Source of the DNA: Haloferula sp. BvORR071
Lineage (GTDB): Bacteria > Verrucomicrobiota > Verrucomicrobiia > Verrucomicrobiales > Akkermansiaceae
Assembly (NCBI RefSeq): GCF_000739615.1
Contig: NZ_BATP01000059.1
Coordinates: forward strand, 124,001 to 188,000
Length of the DNA stretch: 64,000 nucleotides
Reading direction: 5' to 3'
Position numbers and translations under genes: made by a program. The notes under the pieces were generated by a model. The model worked only from the letters and a program-made list of their open reading frames with translations. It was not told the origin of the DNA and ran no database searches. Positions 24,819 to 32,768 of the stretch are shown one piece after another. Positions within the stretch are counted from its first letter, which is position 1, and each line of letters opens with the position of its first letter.

Positions 24819-25499
24819 ATGCAAACCATGAAGACACCAATCAGCAAAACAGGCCAACTCCTCATCGCTATCCTTGCCGCCTCGATGAGCCTTGCGGTGG
24901 CCAAAGACGGAGTGGCAATGAAGGACGGGAAGGTTGTTACCGTGAAGGACGGCAACAAGACCGAACTCACGGACGAAGCGACTCTCAAGGATGGTACCAA
25001 GGTGATGAAGGACGGCAGGGTTGTATCGCCCGATGGCACCAAATGGAGCCTGAAAAATGGCGAGATGATCGATTGGGACGGGAAGTTCAGCGTCCATTTC
25101 GTGATGGATGGTGTCGTCCGCAAGGACGGCAAGATCTGGCTCATCAAGGCCGGTGAAAAGTCCGAGGTATCGGGGGAGACCACTCTCACCGATGGAACGA
25201 AGGTGCAGGCGGACGGCAACGTGGTTTCGAAGGAAAACAAGAAGTGGGAGATGGATGATGGTGACGCAATCCTCTCCGATGGCCGTCCAGTGGTGGAGGG
25301 ATCGATCGTCGGCTGGGGTGAAAAGCCCCTGCTCACGGACGACTGTTCCGGAACCTTGCTGAAATCAGACAAATCCTTCCCCAACGGGAACAAGGTCCAG
25401 CCGGATGGCACTATCCTGTTCTCCGATGGCAACAAGGGGAAGATCAAGGATCTGGATGTGATCCAAGAAGGCGGAACTTATTTGCCCGCCATCAAATAA
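24819..25499 (+). CDS. Secreted protein with repeated DUF6799-like motifs
   Basis: A 226-residue exported protein of unknown function. The start at ATG 24819 (or 24828) gives a signal peptide (TGQLLIAILAASMSLAVA). The mature part is built from repeated short strands of the type KDGKVVTVKDGNKTELTDEA and LKDGTKVMKDGRVVSPDGTK. The (K/D)DG(T/K)(K/V)V...DG pattern recurs at least six times over residues 26-220. This resembles DUF6799. The repeats suggest a small beta structure in the periplasm or envelope. Confidence 0.75.
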   Translation: MQTMKTPISKTGQLLIAILAASMSLAVAKDGVAMKDGKVVTVKDGNKTELTDEATLKDGTKVMKDGRVVSPDGTKWSLKNGEMIDWDGKFSVHFVMDGVVRKDGKIWLIKAGEKSEVSGETTLTDGTKVQADGNVVSKENKKWEMDDGDAILSDGRPVVEGSIVGWGEKPLLTDDCSGTLLKSDKSFPNGNKVQPDGTILFSDGNKGKIKDLDVIQEGGTYLPAIK

Positions 25500-25708
25500 T
25501 TTGCTTAGCAATTTCCCGGAATTGTTTGCGGCGGGTTGCTTTGGCAGTCCGCCGTATTTGATGTGTCCTGGCGCCCCGCGCCCCCCCCTGCCGCGGTCGA
25601 CAAGGCGTGCGGAAAGCGGCGCGCCGAGGCGAGTTGCAAATCTCAGGCGCTCCGCCGAAGGCTGGAGCCGCCTAATACCGTTCGGCACACTACGTGCGAT
25701 GGGGAGGC

Positions 25709-25930
25709 ATGTATAACCTCCTCGAAGACAACCCGCTCTCGGACGCCCCTTTTTCGCCGGTGCTCGAGGGAGAAGCTCGCCTCAACTTCATCTCGAAGTT
25801 CGTAGAGACCCATCCCGCCGTCGCCCCGGAGGATGTAGAACTCGTGCTTGACGATGCCGCGGCCTGGATCGAGGGGCCCGAAACTCACGACGCATTGGTC
25901 AGGGCTGTGGAACGGGAACTCGGCATTTGA
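25709..25930 (+). CDS. Hypothetical 73-residue protein, intact copy
   Basis: ATG 25709 follows GGGGAGG. The protein begins MYNLLEDNPLSDAPFSPVLE and contains EARLNFISKFVETHPAVAPE and ELVLDDAAAWIEGPETHDAL, ending in VRAVERELGI. It is acidic, helical and soluble. No family was recognised. A decayed copy lies at 3917-4121, and here too it is directly followed by exonuclease III sequence, in this case a truncated copy. Confidence 0.65.
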   Translation: MYNLLEDNPLSDAPFSPVLEGEARLNFISKFVETHPAVAPEDVELVLDDAAAWIEGPETHDALVRAVERELGI

Positions 25931-25940
25931 CCTCATCACA

Positions 25941-26068
25941 TCAGAATTGTGCCCTCTAACGTCAATGTCGTGAACGGTCCGCGGTCAGTTTCGTTCCGCT
26001 GCCTCCCGAAGTCCGCGCCGAATGTGGGGCGTCTCCAAGAACTCAAGGCCATGGAGGAAGGTTCTAAA
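25941..26068 (+). pseudogene. 5' remnant of an exonuclease III gene
   Basis: This aligns with the first 130 bases of xthA at 4132: AACGTCAATG..GTGAACGG, then TTCCGCTG, then a close match at CAAGAACTCAAGGCC and GGAGGAA. The reading frame is lost, the start codon is changed and similarity ends near 26068. The remnant follows the intact 73-residue gene exactly as xthA follows the decayed copy at 4 kb, so this is the mirror image of the first locus. Confidence 0.75.
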
Positions 26069-26211
26069 GGGAGCCCTCTGTGGCCATGAATGGCTATTGC
26101 AGTGACGATGATCGTGCGCGCGATGGAGCCGCCTTTGACGGGCATCTGGTGGAAGCCACCGAACCTTGATCTCCTACGGAAAATCCTGTGCCCAAATGCT
26201 TAATTCCGCCT

Positions 26212-26556
26212 ATGAGCGCGTCACACGAGCTAACCTTTGATCTTGCTGACCTTGGGCGCGCCATTCGCGAGCACCATTCGGTGCGTGGAAGGCGGTTGCA
26301 TGATCGATTTGAAGGGGATCCCGTGTTGATCAAGCCTTGCCCGGACACCCATCGCCTTTGTCTTCTTGTCAAAATCCGCACCATCAATGGTCGGCGGCAG
26401 CGGGGTTGGCATCACCTCGCTCTCAATGAGATCTCGGAGCTTGAGATCTTGAGTGAGAGGTTTCCCGAGCATGAGTATCCGCCCTGGCTAAAGGACCAGC
26501 TTTCGCCCTTTGGGAATTGCGACGCGGATCTATGGGAGAGGGGCCGCTGGGAGTGA
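26212..26556 (+). CDS. Small WYL-like single-domain protein
   Basis: A 114-residue soluble protein from ATG 26212. The sequence LGRAIREHHSVRGRRLHDRF, then LIKPCPDTHRLCLLVKIRTI, then WHHLALNEISELEIL and SERFPEHEYPPWL follows the same outline as the proteins at 20356 and 28293: a helix ending (I/E)H, strands, an aromatic W near the end and I..(L/V)(E/Q)I. No DNA-binding domain. A ligand-binding role is inferred from the WYL-like outline only. Confidence 0.6.
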   Translation: MSASHELTFDLADLGRAIREHHSVRGRRLHDRFEGDPVLIKPCPDTHRLCLLVKIRTINGRRQRGWHHLALNEISELEILSERFPEHEYPPWLKDQLSPFGNCDADLWERGRWE

Positions 26557-26983
26557 GCAGAAGATCATCGCAGCTGCCGCCTGTCGCCGTGTTCAGAGGG
26601 TTTTCATTGGCTCGCCCAATTCAGGCCTGGTCGCGAAAGGCTGGCTGGGCCGCCAGCGGCACCGCGGTCTCTCACGGCTTGCCTCACAGCCGCGATCCCC
26701 TTCCAACGGGAACACAGGCGCTGAAGTCCCCCGGTAATGGCCTAGGGCAAAGGGACCACCAGACTTGACTTGGATGAAGAGCGGCTTGGGCAGGATGAGA
26801 TCGCGATCGAGAAGTGGTATGGAATCTTGGTTCGTCACCCATTCTTGCCGGCCGAGGGCACACGCAGGTCAAATGGCCTGTGCTGGTTCGTTGGGCTAGG
26901 CATATGACCGACAAACTCCCCTGAATTCCTCCCTCACTCGAATCCCTTCCGTGCGGTGGCACTGGATCTGCGAAGGGATACGG
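26557..26983. other. Gap without a convincing gene
   Basis: About 425 bases. A minus-strand frame at 26593-26838 (MTNQDSIPLLDRDLILPKPL) has mild protein character but no matching family and no ribosome binding site. AAGGGA at the right end belongs to the next gene. Confidence 0.35.
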
Positions 26984-27265
26984 ATGGACCCAAGTCAACC
27001 CAATACCAAAGGCCAGCAGTCGGATTCCGATGCCGAGCCTGCTGAGCAGACGAATGCCCCTGAAGTATTTCGCGAAAGCGAAGAAGATGCCTCAGACAGA
27101 GCGAGGAAACCCCGAGTGCTTCCTCAGCCTGTAGGCCGCACGAGTGCCTGTTGTGAAGAATACGCCGGCTGCATTCACAGCGCAGTGCAAGCGCGTCCCT
27201 TCGAGTCAATTGCGATTGCGCTCGGCGTTGGAATATTGATCGGTGTCTTGATTGGCAGGAGCTAG
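26984..27265 (+). CDS. Small DUF883/ElaB-like membrane-anchored protein
   Basis: A 93-residue protein from ATG 26984, with AAGGGA six bases upstream. A polar, acidic N-terminal part rich in Asp and Glu precedes CCEEYAGCIHSAVQARPFES and the C-terminal hydrophobic segment IAIALGVGILIGVLIGRS. The (R)PFE(S/T)(I/L)..ALG.G.(L/I)(I/L)G.L.(G)R ending is typical of YqjD/ElaB/DUF883 C-tail anchors, which bind ribosomes in stationary phase in E. coli. Several Cys residues are unusual for the family. Confidence 0.75.
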   Translation: MDPSQPNTKGQQSDSDAEPAEQTNAPEVFRESEEDASDRARKPRVLPQPVGRTSACCEEYAGCIHSAVQARPFESIAIALGVGILIGVLIGRS

Positions 27266-27328
27266 TCTTCGCCCATGTGGGCGCAATGGATGGAGCAACG
27301 GCTGAGAGCGGCGCCTACTGCCGAAAAG

Positions 27329-27357
27329 GCCGGGGCTCCGTTTGTGGAGTCCCGGCA
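27329..27357 (-). terminator. Terminator of the YflT-type gene
   Basis: Read on the minus strand: CCGGGACTCC ACAAAC GGAGCCCCGG (one G-T pair) followed by CCTTTTCGG. It lies about 35 bases downstream of the stop codon of the gene at 27392. Confidence 0.7.
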
Positions 27358-27391
27358 GGTGTTTCGGGACTTCAAGCGCCCTGGGAAAGAG

Positions 27392-27946
27392 TCAGCCCAT
27401 GGTCGCCACGTTGACCGGGTTGCCAGCCTGCAATGCTGCACGTGTGTCGACACCAGCCAAGTCATGGACGGTGATCGCCACTCCGCCAGATTGAATGGCA
27501 TTGTGGATTTCGGTGGCATCTTTTTCGGAAACGCCCGCCTTCACGAGGGAAGTTACCATCGAGGTAATTCCTCCAGCGGCAATGCCGATGCCTGCTCCAG
27601 TCGCTGCAGTCGCGGCCACTCCGGTCAAACCAAGGGCGGCGGCGATTGGGCCCGCTGCCAGGAGGAAACCCAGTCCAGGAATTGCGAGTGCGGCAACACC
27701 CACAAGCAGACCTCCCACCGTTCCGAGCAAGCCACCGGCAACCGCGCCTGAAGCTGCATCGGTGGCGGCGGTTCCGGCAGTGCTGCCTGCCGGTGCGCTC
27801 GTAGATGCCATCACCTCACTGCCCTTCGCGCTGGGATCCAGAGCTGCGACTCCGATGTCAGAATCGGGAACTCCGGCAGCCTTGAGAGATTCCACGGCGG
27901 TGTTGGCATCGGAGTGATTACGATAGGTAGCAATAAGTGTGGTCAT
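27392..27946 (-). CDS. General stress protein 17M/YflT-type protein with a glycine-rich membrane segment
   Basis: A 184-residue protein from ATG 27946 (MTTLIATYRNHSDANTAVES); the longer frame upstream is not coding-like. Residues 1-35 match the YflT (heat-induced stress) outline: strand, helix with A..AV..L..AGVPDSDIGV. A long Gly/Ala-rich hydrophobic region follows (TAATDAASGAVAGGLLGTVG through LLAAGPIAAALGLTG) and a short second alpha-beta unit at the end (SMVTSLVKAGVSEKDATEIH; VAITVHD). Similar fusions appear in stress clusters of many bacteria. It probably inserts in or associates with the membrane. Confidence 0.85.
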   Translation of the reverse strand: MTTLIATYRNHSDANTAVESLKAAGVPDSDIGVAALDPSAKGSEVMASTSAPAGSTAGTAATDAASGAVAGGLLGTVGGLLVGVAALAIPGLGFLLAAGPIAAALGLTGVAATAATGAGIGIAAGGITSMVTSLVKAGVSEKDATEIHNAIQSGGVAITVHDLAGVDTRAALQAGNPVNVATMG

Positions 27947-28292
27947 TTTGTAGGATCGGTTGGATGAGGATTTTTCCTCAGCCCGCCTCTCGCAGTTTGC
28001 AGGCCGCCGATTGTTAGACGAATGAAACCCATGCTCCTTATGGTATATGCCTCCTCGTGCTGAGCGCGGGGGTCCTGCTTCCACATGCAAAATGCCCGGA
28101 ATTGCGCTGATGCACGGGCCTAACGCATGTGCTGCGAGCAGCGTTGCTTTGCTCGGGTCCACGTTGGTAGCGGATGGCGGTCCGCTGCTCTTATACACGT
28201 AGTAGATCGCAGTCCGCCTCCCCGCACTTCTTCGGATCGTTGTTTACTGATCGCGCGATCCTTTGCGTTGTGGTGTGGTCCCCTCTTTCTCG
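27947..28292. other. Gap without a gene
   Basis: About 345 bases between divergent genes. It likely carries both promoters. No repeat or clear binding site was recognised. Confidence 0.4.
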
Positions 28293-28580
28293 ATGACTTC
28301 AGTTCCCCCTCTCGACATCCACCATCTAGGCCGCGGCATCCAGGAACACCGCCTCATCGGCCTTGCACTTGGCGAGGAATCGATGAGAGGAGAACCCTAT
28401 CGACTGGTTAGTTCTCCAATCTCCGGGGTCCTATCCCTCCTGATTCGCGTGACATTCGATTCGGGCCAGCGGGTCAAACCTCTGTGGACCCTTCTGAATT
28501 TCGCGGATATCACGAGGGTGCAGATTCGTCCGGCGATCTTCGAACCGTGCGAGGTTCCGTGTGAATTCCGGCACGAATGA
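28293..28580 (+). CDS. Small WYL-like single-domain protein
   Basis: A 95-residue soluble protein from ATG 28293. LDIHHLGRGIQEHRLIGLAL, then YRLVSSPISGVLSLLIRVTF, then LWTLLNFADITRVQIR and IFEPCEVP share the plan of the genes at 20356 and 26212. It lies on the same strand as cardiolipin synthase, 109 bases before it. The fold assignment is an inference. Confidence 0.55.
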   Translation: MTSVPPLDIHHLGRGIQEHRLIGLALGEESMRGEPYRLVSSPISGVLSLLIRVTFDSGQRVKPLWTLLNFADITRVQIRPAIFEPCEVPCEFRHE

Positions 28581-28689
28581 CTGACTGCGCGAATCCGGGG
28601 AGGGTGGGTTCCCACAATTGGAATTGCTTCACCCCTATTCGTCGCTACATACCTTCATGCTTGGGATCCTTGGCAAATGGAAGGGAAGG

Positions 28690-30171
28690 ATGAAACGGCG
28701 CTTTCCCCGTCTAGCGGCGAAAGCGAGCTACGTTCGTAAACGCAAAAAGCGCTTCCTCGCCTTGTTTCTCACGGTCGCTCACGTGCTGGGAGCACTCAGT
28801 TCCGTGCAGGCGATCATGACAGCTAGAACCGCCCAAGGTGCCACCGCTTGGGTCGTGGCCCTGAACTCCATCCCGGTTCTTTCGGTGCCCGCCTATTGGG
28901 TCTTCGGCAGGACGAAGTTTGAAGGCTATGTTTCCGCCAGAAGGGGTAGCGACGGGAGATCGAGCGCGGTTGTCAGTACGTTGCGGGAAGAATTCAACGC
29001 TGCCCGGCCCCCTGCGCCATCGTCCGGAAATGGGGAGGCGCGCATTCTCGAGCGCTTGACCAAGCTTCCTTCCACCTCAGGCAACGAGGTCCAGCTCCTC
29101 CGCAACAGCGAGCAGATCTTCCCATCGATTTTTGAGGGTATCGATGCGGCCAAATCCTACATCCTCGTCCAATTCTACATTGTCAGGGATGACGATCTGG
29201 GCAGGCAGATCAAAGACCGCTTGGTGGCGGCAGCCGGCCGCGGCGTGGGTGTCCACTTCCTCTACGATGAAATCGGCAGCTATGGACTCCCCGACGCCTA
29301 TCGGGACGAACTTCAACGCGCCAGCATCGAGATCCTGCCTTTCAATTCAAGGAAGGGCTGGACCAACCGCTTCCAGGTCAACTTCCGCAACCATCGGAAA
29401 GTCGTCATTGTGGATGGCCGGGTCGCTTGGACGGGAGGTGCCAATATTGGCGACGAATACAGCGGCGGCGACAAGGATCTGTCTCCGTGGCACGACACCA
29501 TGGTCCGGGTGCAGGGCCCGGCGGTGCAGGCCATCCAACTGCCATTCTTTGAGGACTGGCTCTGGAGTAGCGACAAGGAGTTGAAGCTTGAGTGGAGACC
29601 TGCTGCGGTCTCCGCAGGAACCGGCCAAACCGTCCAGTGCATCCCCAGCGGTCCCGCCGATTCCTTGGAAACCTGTACCCTTTACTTCCTGAGCTTGGTG
29701 AACTCAGCGCGCTCGCGACTTTGGATCGCTACGCCCTACTTCGTGCCGGATGAGCAAATTGTCAGCGCTCTTGAACTTGCTGCTCTCCGCGGGGTCGAGG
29801 TTAGAATCCTGGTCACCGACAAGTGTGACAGCCCTCTCGTTGACCTCTCTGGCTGGGCTTACGTTGAGCGCTTAGGCAGAGTGGGCGTGCGCTTTTATCG
29901 GCACTGCGAAGGCTTCATGCACCAAAAGGTGACCCTCGTGGATTCTGATATCGCTACGGTGGGGTCGGCGAACATCGACAACCGCTCTTTCCGGCTGAAT
30001 TTCGAACTGACGGTGCAAGTCGAGGATCGCGGCTTTGCCGCTCAGGTAGCAGAGATGTTCGAGAAGGATTTCAAGAAATCCCGTGTTGTCGGGTTCAAGG
30101 AGCCTACCGAGCGCGGCACCCAATTCCTTATGAAGGTCCGGGCGGCGAATCTGCTCTCACCAATCCAGTGA
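28690..30171 (+). CDS. cls: Cardiolipin synthase
   Basis: Phospholipase D superfamily enzyme that joins two phosphatidylglycerol molecules into cardiolipin, inner membrane, 493 residues from ATG 28690 (GGAAGGGAAGG upstream); ATG 28657 is an alternative. Two N-terminal hydrophobic helices (RFLALFLTVAHVLGALSSVQ; WVVALNSIPVLSVPAYWVFG) precede the catalytic halves. The first HKD motif is HRKVVIVDG with His235, Lys237 and Asp242; the second is MHQKVTLVD with His411, Lys413 and Asp418, followed by GSANIDNRSFRLNFE. Cardiolipin synthesis is typically raised by osmotic and envelope stress, which suits the gene set here. Confidence 0.95.
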   Translation: MKRRFPRLAAKASYVRKRKKRFLALFLTVAHVLGALSSVQAIMTARTAQGATAWVVALNSIPVLSVPAYWVFGRTKFEGYVSARRGSDGRSSAVVSTLREEFNAARPPAPSSGNGEARILERLTKLPSTSGNEVQLLRNSEQIFPSIFEGIDAAKSYILVQFYIVRDDDLGRQIKDRLVAAAGRGVGVHFLYDEIGSYGLPDAYRDELQRASIEILPFNSRKGWTNRFQVNFRNHRKVVIVDGRVAWTGGANIGDEYSGGDKDLSPWHDTMVRVQGPAVQAIQLPFFEDWLWSSDKELKLEWRPAAVSAGTGQTVQCIPSGPADSLETCTLYFLSLVNSARSRLWIATPYFVPDEQIVSALELAALRGVEVRILVTDKCDSPLVDLSGWAYVERLGRVGVRFYRHCEGFMHQKVTLVDSDIATVGSANIDNRSFRLNFELTVQVEDRGFAAQVAEMFEKDFKKSRVVGFKEPTERGTQFLMKVRAANLLSPIQ

Positions 30172-30362
30172 GCCCCGCAGTCTCTCACTTTGCTGAACCG
30201 GAAAGGTTTGAATGAGGCCCCCAATAGAGGGGGAACTCCCGGCCCGCGCTGATCGAAATTGCTCGTTGGTGCCCTATCAAGGGAGCCCCTTTGCCTTGGT
30301 CATTTGACAGCCTCCGGCTCCGTCTTACGGTACACCTTTCCTACAACCGAAAGATCGATCCA

Positions 30363-30608
30363 ATGTCAGCCTCCAATCTTCACGAAGTCAGCGTATCCCT
30401 CAACGACGAAGCACGCGCCATCAAGGTCCTGTTCGGCCACCTCCCGCGAGTAGGGGAGACTCTTACGCTTCAGGGCACGAACTACGAGGTGCAAAAGGTC
30501 GTCTTTGATCTCATCGAAGGTGACGGTGGCAGGTTCGGACACCCGAGCCTCTTCTGTCGCCCTGCAACCCTGTCGCTCGGTGGAGATTCCGCGACTCCAG
30601 CTTCCTGA
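30363..30608 (+). CDS. Hypothetical 81-residue protein
   Basis: From ATG 30363: MSASNLHEVSVSLNDEARAI, KVLFGHLPRVGETLTLQGTN, YEVQKVVFDL. The pattern P(R)VGE(T/R)(L/I)...G..Y.V..V matches small beta-rich proteins of unknown role, seen in several phyla. It lies between cardiolipin synthase and a small membrane protein on the same strand. Confidence 0.6.
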   Translation: MSASNLHEVSVSLNDEARAIKVLFGHLPRVGETLTLQGTNYEVQKVVFDLIEGDGGRFGHPSLFCRPATLSLGGDSATPAS

Positions 30609-30637
30609 TTCGCTCGCTCCATAGACCCCTTGAGGCC

Positions 30638-30925
30638 ATGAACAACTACCTCCTGGCCGCCTTGGTTCTCGGCCTCACTGCATTGTCATTCATTGCCGAT
30701 CGCTTTCGGAACCCTGACAAAGTCTTCCGCGCTTGGTTTTGGCTCGCCTTGATTGCATTCGTCGAGGTCGCCGCCGGTCTCTTCCGTGCTGGCAATTACA
30801 CTCGCCCTAACGACATGCTCCTCGCCGAAATTTGGTCAAACGCCTTTCAGTGGCTCTTCATGGGGCTCGCCCTCCTGTCTCTCGCATCGCTCCGCAAGCC
30901 GGGGCTGCAATCGCGCGAGTCATGA
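30638..30925 (+). CDS. Small multi-span membrane protein
   Basis: A 95-residue protein from ATG 30638, with TTGAGG just upstream. Hydrophobic segments: LLAALVLGLTALSFIADRF, VFRAWFWLALIAFVEVAAGL and AFQWLFMGLALLSLASLR, so three spans. The polar tail is short. No family recognised. It starts 29 bases after the preceding gene and may be co-transcribed with it. Confidence 0.65.
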   Translation: MNNYLLAALVLGLTALSFIADRFRNPDKVFRAWFWLALIAFVEVAAGLFRAGNYTRPNDMLLAEIWSNAFQWLFMGLALLSLASLRKPGLQSRES

Positions 30926-31466
30926 TAGGTTCCTAGGCTCTTGGTCCTTCATGGTATTGGAGGCATGCTGCCAGACATTTCGGTTCACCCCGTTTGATCT
31001 CCGGCTGAGGAGGTCACTTTCCCGTTAACCGGGAGCATCACCACAGGGTAATTGGCAATGGGCTGGATAGGCACCCGGCCCTCTCGATAGGGCGGTGACG
31101 AAGCCACCGTCTACGTCACCTCCATAAAGCCTCTGCACGGTAGGGAGGCCGCCCACGCCTCTGGCAGCCACGACTTCCGCTAGAATTGAAAATGCAACGG
31201 GTACGCCACGGCCAGAAAAGCAAAACTTAGCAGAGTTCACTTGAACCTTCGGTGCCGATGTGGTTGAAACGGTGCGCCCGCGTCAGCGTGGGCTGGGCGT
31301 CAGAACCCATGACAGCCAACCGGACAAATGGTCCGGGAGGCACCGGCGCATGTCCAAGGAGCTTCGTGTATGCGGGGCTCTAAAAGGCCCGTGCGGTCAT
31401 GCTGTCATGACTTCTGAACTCCCGGGCCACCTGGAACGGGCAATCGAACTCGAATTGCCCTAGGCC
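30926..31466. other. Gap with a possible gene relic
   Basis: About 540 bases. Minus-strand frames around 31025-31240 have patches of protein character in two frames: GRGVPVAFSILAEVVAARGV in one, EGRVPIQPIANYPVVMLPVN in another near 31030-31085. This suggests a broken small gene, but its identity is not recognisable. Otherwise nothing. Confidence 0.35.
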
Positions 31467-32447
31467 ATGCTCGAAGAAATTATAGCTGCCATATTTGTCT
31501 GCGGGATCCCCGCTGCCGCGGTCCTTCTCGGTTGGAAGCGAGGAAAAGCCGTGGGGCGAAAAGCTTTCTTTCTCAGTAGCGTCGGGTGGTGGGTGGTCGT
31601 GGTCATCACTATGATATGCTTTAGCGAATACAGGGTCGATCCCCCAGCGCCCGGCCAAGCACCACAATTCCCGATTGGTGGCATCATCGGTCTCATCGTG
31701 TTGGCCCGGTCCGCTTACGGGGCCTTCGCAATCCTTGGCAAGCGACTCAAGGACGCTTCGGTTCCATGTTGGGCGGTATGCATCATGGGATGCATTGCCC
31801 TCTTGCTGGTGCCTTACGTGATTGCGCTTTTCCTGCCTTCTAAGCCTCTGAAGGAAACAGAAACCGGAGAGCTCACCCGAGGCCCCGAACGAGGCAATAT
31901 CATGAGACACAGAGATTACGCCGTAGTTATTCCAGAAGGCGAGGAGGCCGAGGAAGGCTACGTCCGAATGGAACATGGAACGCCCTATTCCATCCGCCTT
32001 GAAAACAGAAGTTCACGGCGGTGCAACGCACGAATTGCCATCGATGGTAATCCTGTCGGTACGTTCCGCATTGATCAGCGGTCTTCCATCGTCTTGGAAC
32101 GGCCCTCGCACGACACGGGCCGTTTCACCTTCTTCAAGGTGTGGGCAAAGGAGGCTGGCGAAGCCGGGATCGTGGAAAACGAATCAACAGGACTCATCTC
32201 CGTGACCTTCATACCCGAGTTGGCCGATCATCTGAAAGGGCTTGAGGCAGCGCGACTCTCGGAGGATGATGATGCGGGAGGGACGGGCCTTGCCGGTCAT
32301 AGCTCCCAGCGCTTCCAGCCAGCGGCGTCAATAAAGACCGACGAAAGCGAGGCATTCACAATCCACTTCCGCCTTGTGGCCAAATGCCCCGCTGTTCGGC
32401 CTTTGGTTGCTAGATCCACCCCTATCCCTCCGGCTGTTGGCACGTGA
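31467..32447 (+). CDS. Membrane protein with a beta-rich C-terminal domain
   Basis: A 326-residue protein. Four hydrophobic segments occur in the first 135 residues (MLEEIIAAIFVCGIPAAAVL, WWVVVVITMICF, GGIIGLIVLARSAYGAFAI, VPCWAVCIMGCIALLLVPYV), with RLKDASVP between the last two, reminiscent of DUF805. Residues about 165-260 form a soluble beta domain: YVRMEHGTPYSIRLENRSSR, RCNARIAIDGNPVGTFRI, RFTFFKVWAKEAGEAG and LISVTFIPE. I have seen similar domains in proteins of unknown function, but cannot name the family. The last 60 residues look disordered. It is the last gene before the integrase gap. Confidence 0.7.
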   Translation: MLEEIIAAIFVCGIPAAAVLLGWKRGKAVGRKAFFLSSVGWWVVVVITMICFSEYRVDPPAPGQAPQFPIGGIIGLIVLARSAYGAFAILGKRLKDASVPCWAVCIMGCIALLLVPYVIALFLPSKPLKETETGELTRGPERGNIMRHRDYAVVIPEGEEAEEGYVRMEHGTPYSIRLENRSSRRCNARIAIDGNPVGTFRIDQRSSIVLERPSHDTGRFTFFKVWAKEAGEAGIVENESTGLISVTFIPELADHLKGLEAARLSEDDDAGGTGLAGHSSQRFQPAASIKTDESEAFTIHFRLVAKCPAVRPLVARSTPIPPAVGT

Positions 32448-32768
32448 GTAAATCTGAGAAACGAACGCGCAATTGTTGCTCCAAGATATGCCCCACGGGA
32501 AAGAGGAGAGCCCTTTCATGCTTTCGTTTCTCCATGCGGAAGCTGGCGCGTAATTTGCCCCGCTGGCGCATTGCTTAACTCCCAGGTCGGCAGGTTCGCG
32601 GACCTGCGCAGTGTTGTTCAGAGGCGGCAGGTACTGAGACGGGCTGATACTAGCGTGTGGGTTGGTGCGGGGCACCTTTACAACGTCATCAGCCGTGCAA
32701 ATGCCGGTCAGACAGGTCCCGCCGACACCGCGAGGGCGGTGGTCGATAGTTCAGACTCGCCGTTTTCG
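32448..32768. other. Gap between the membrane protein and the integrase
   Basis: About 320 bases with no gene. Short hairpins such as GCAGGTTCGCGGACCTGC (32590-32607) occur, but no T-run is attached. No tRNA-like sequence. Confidence 0.4.

Noticed and set aside
32590-32607. Hairpin GCAGGTTCGCGGACCTGC considered as a terminator or attachment site
   Set aside because: There is no T-run, no second copy in the window and no tRNA similarity, so no role can be supported.
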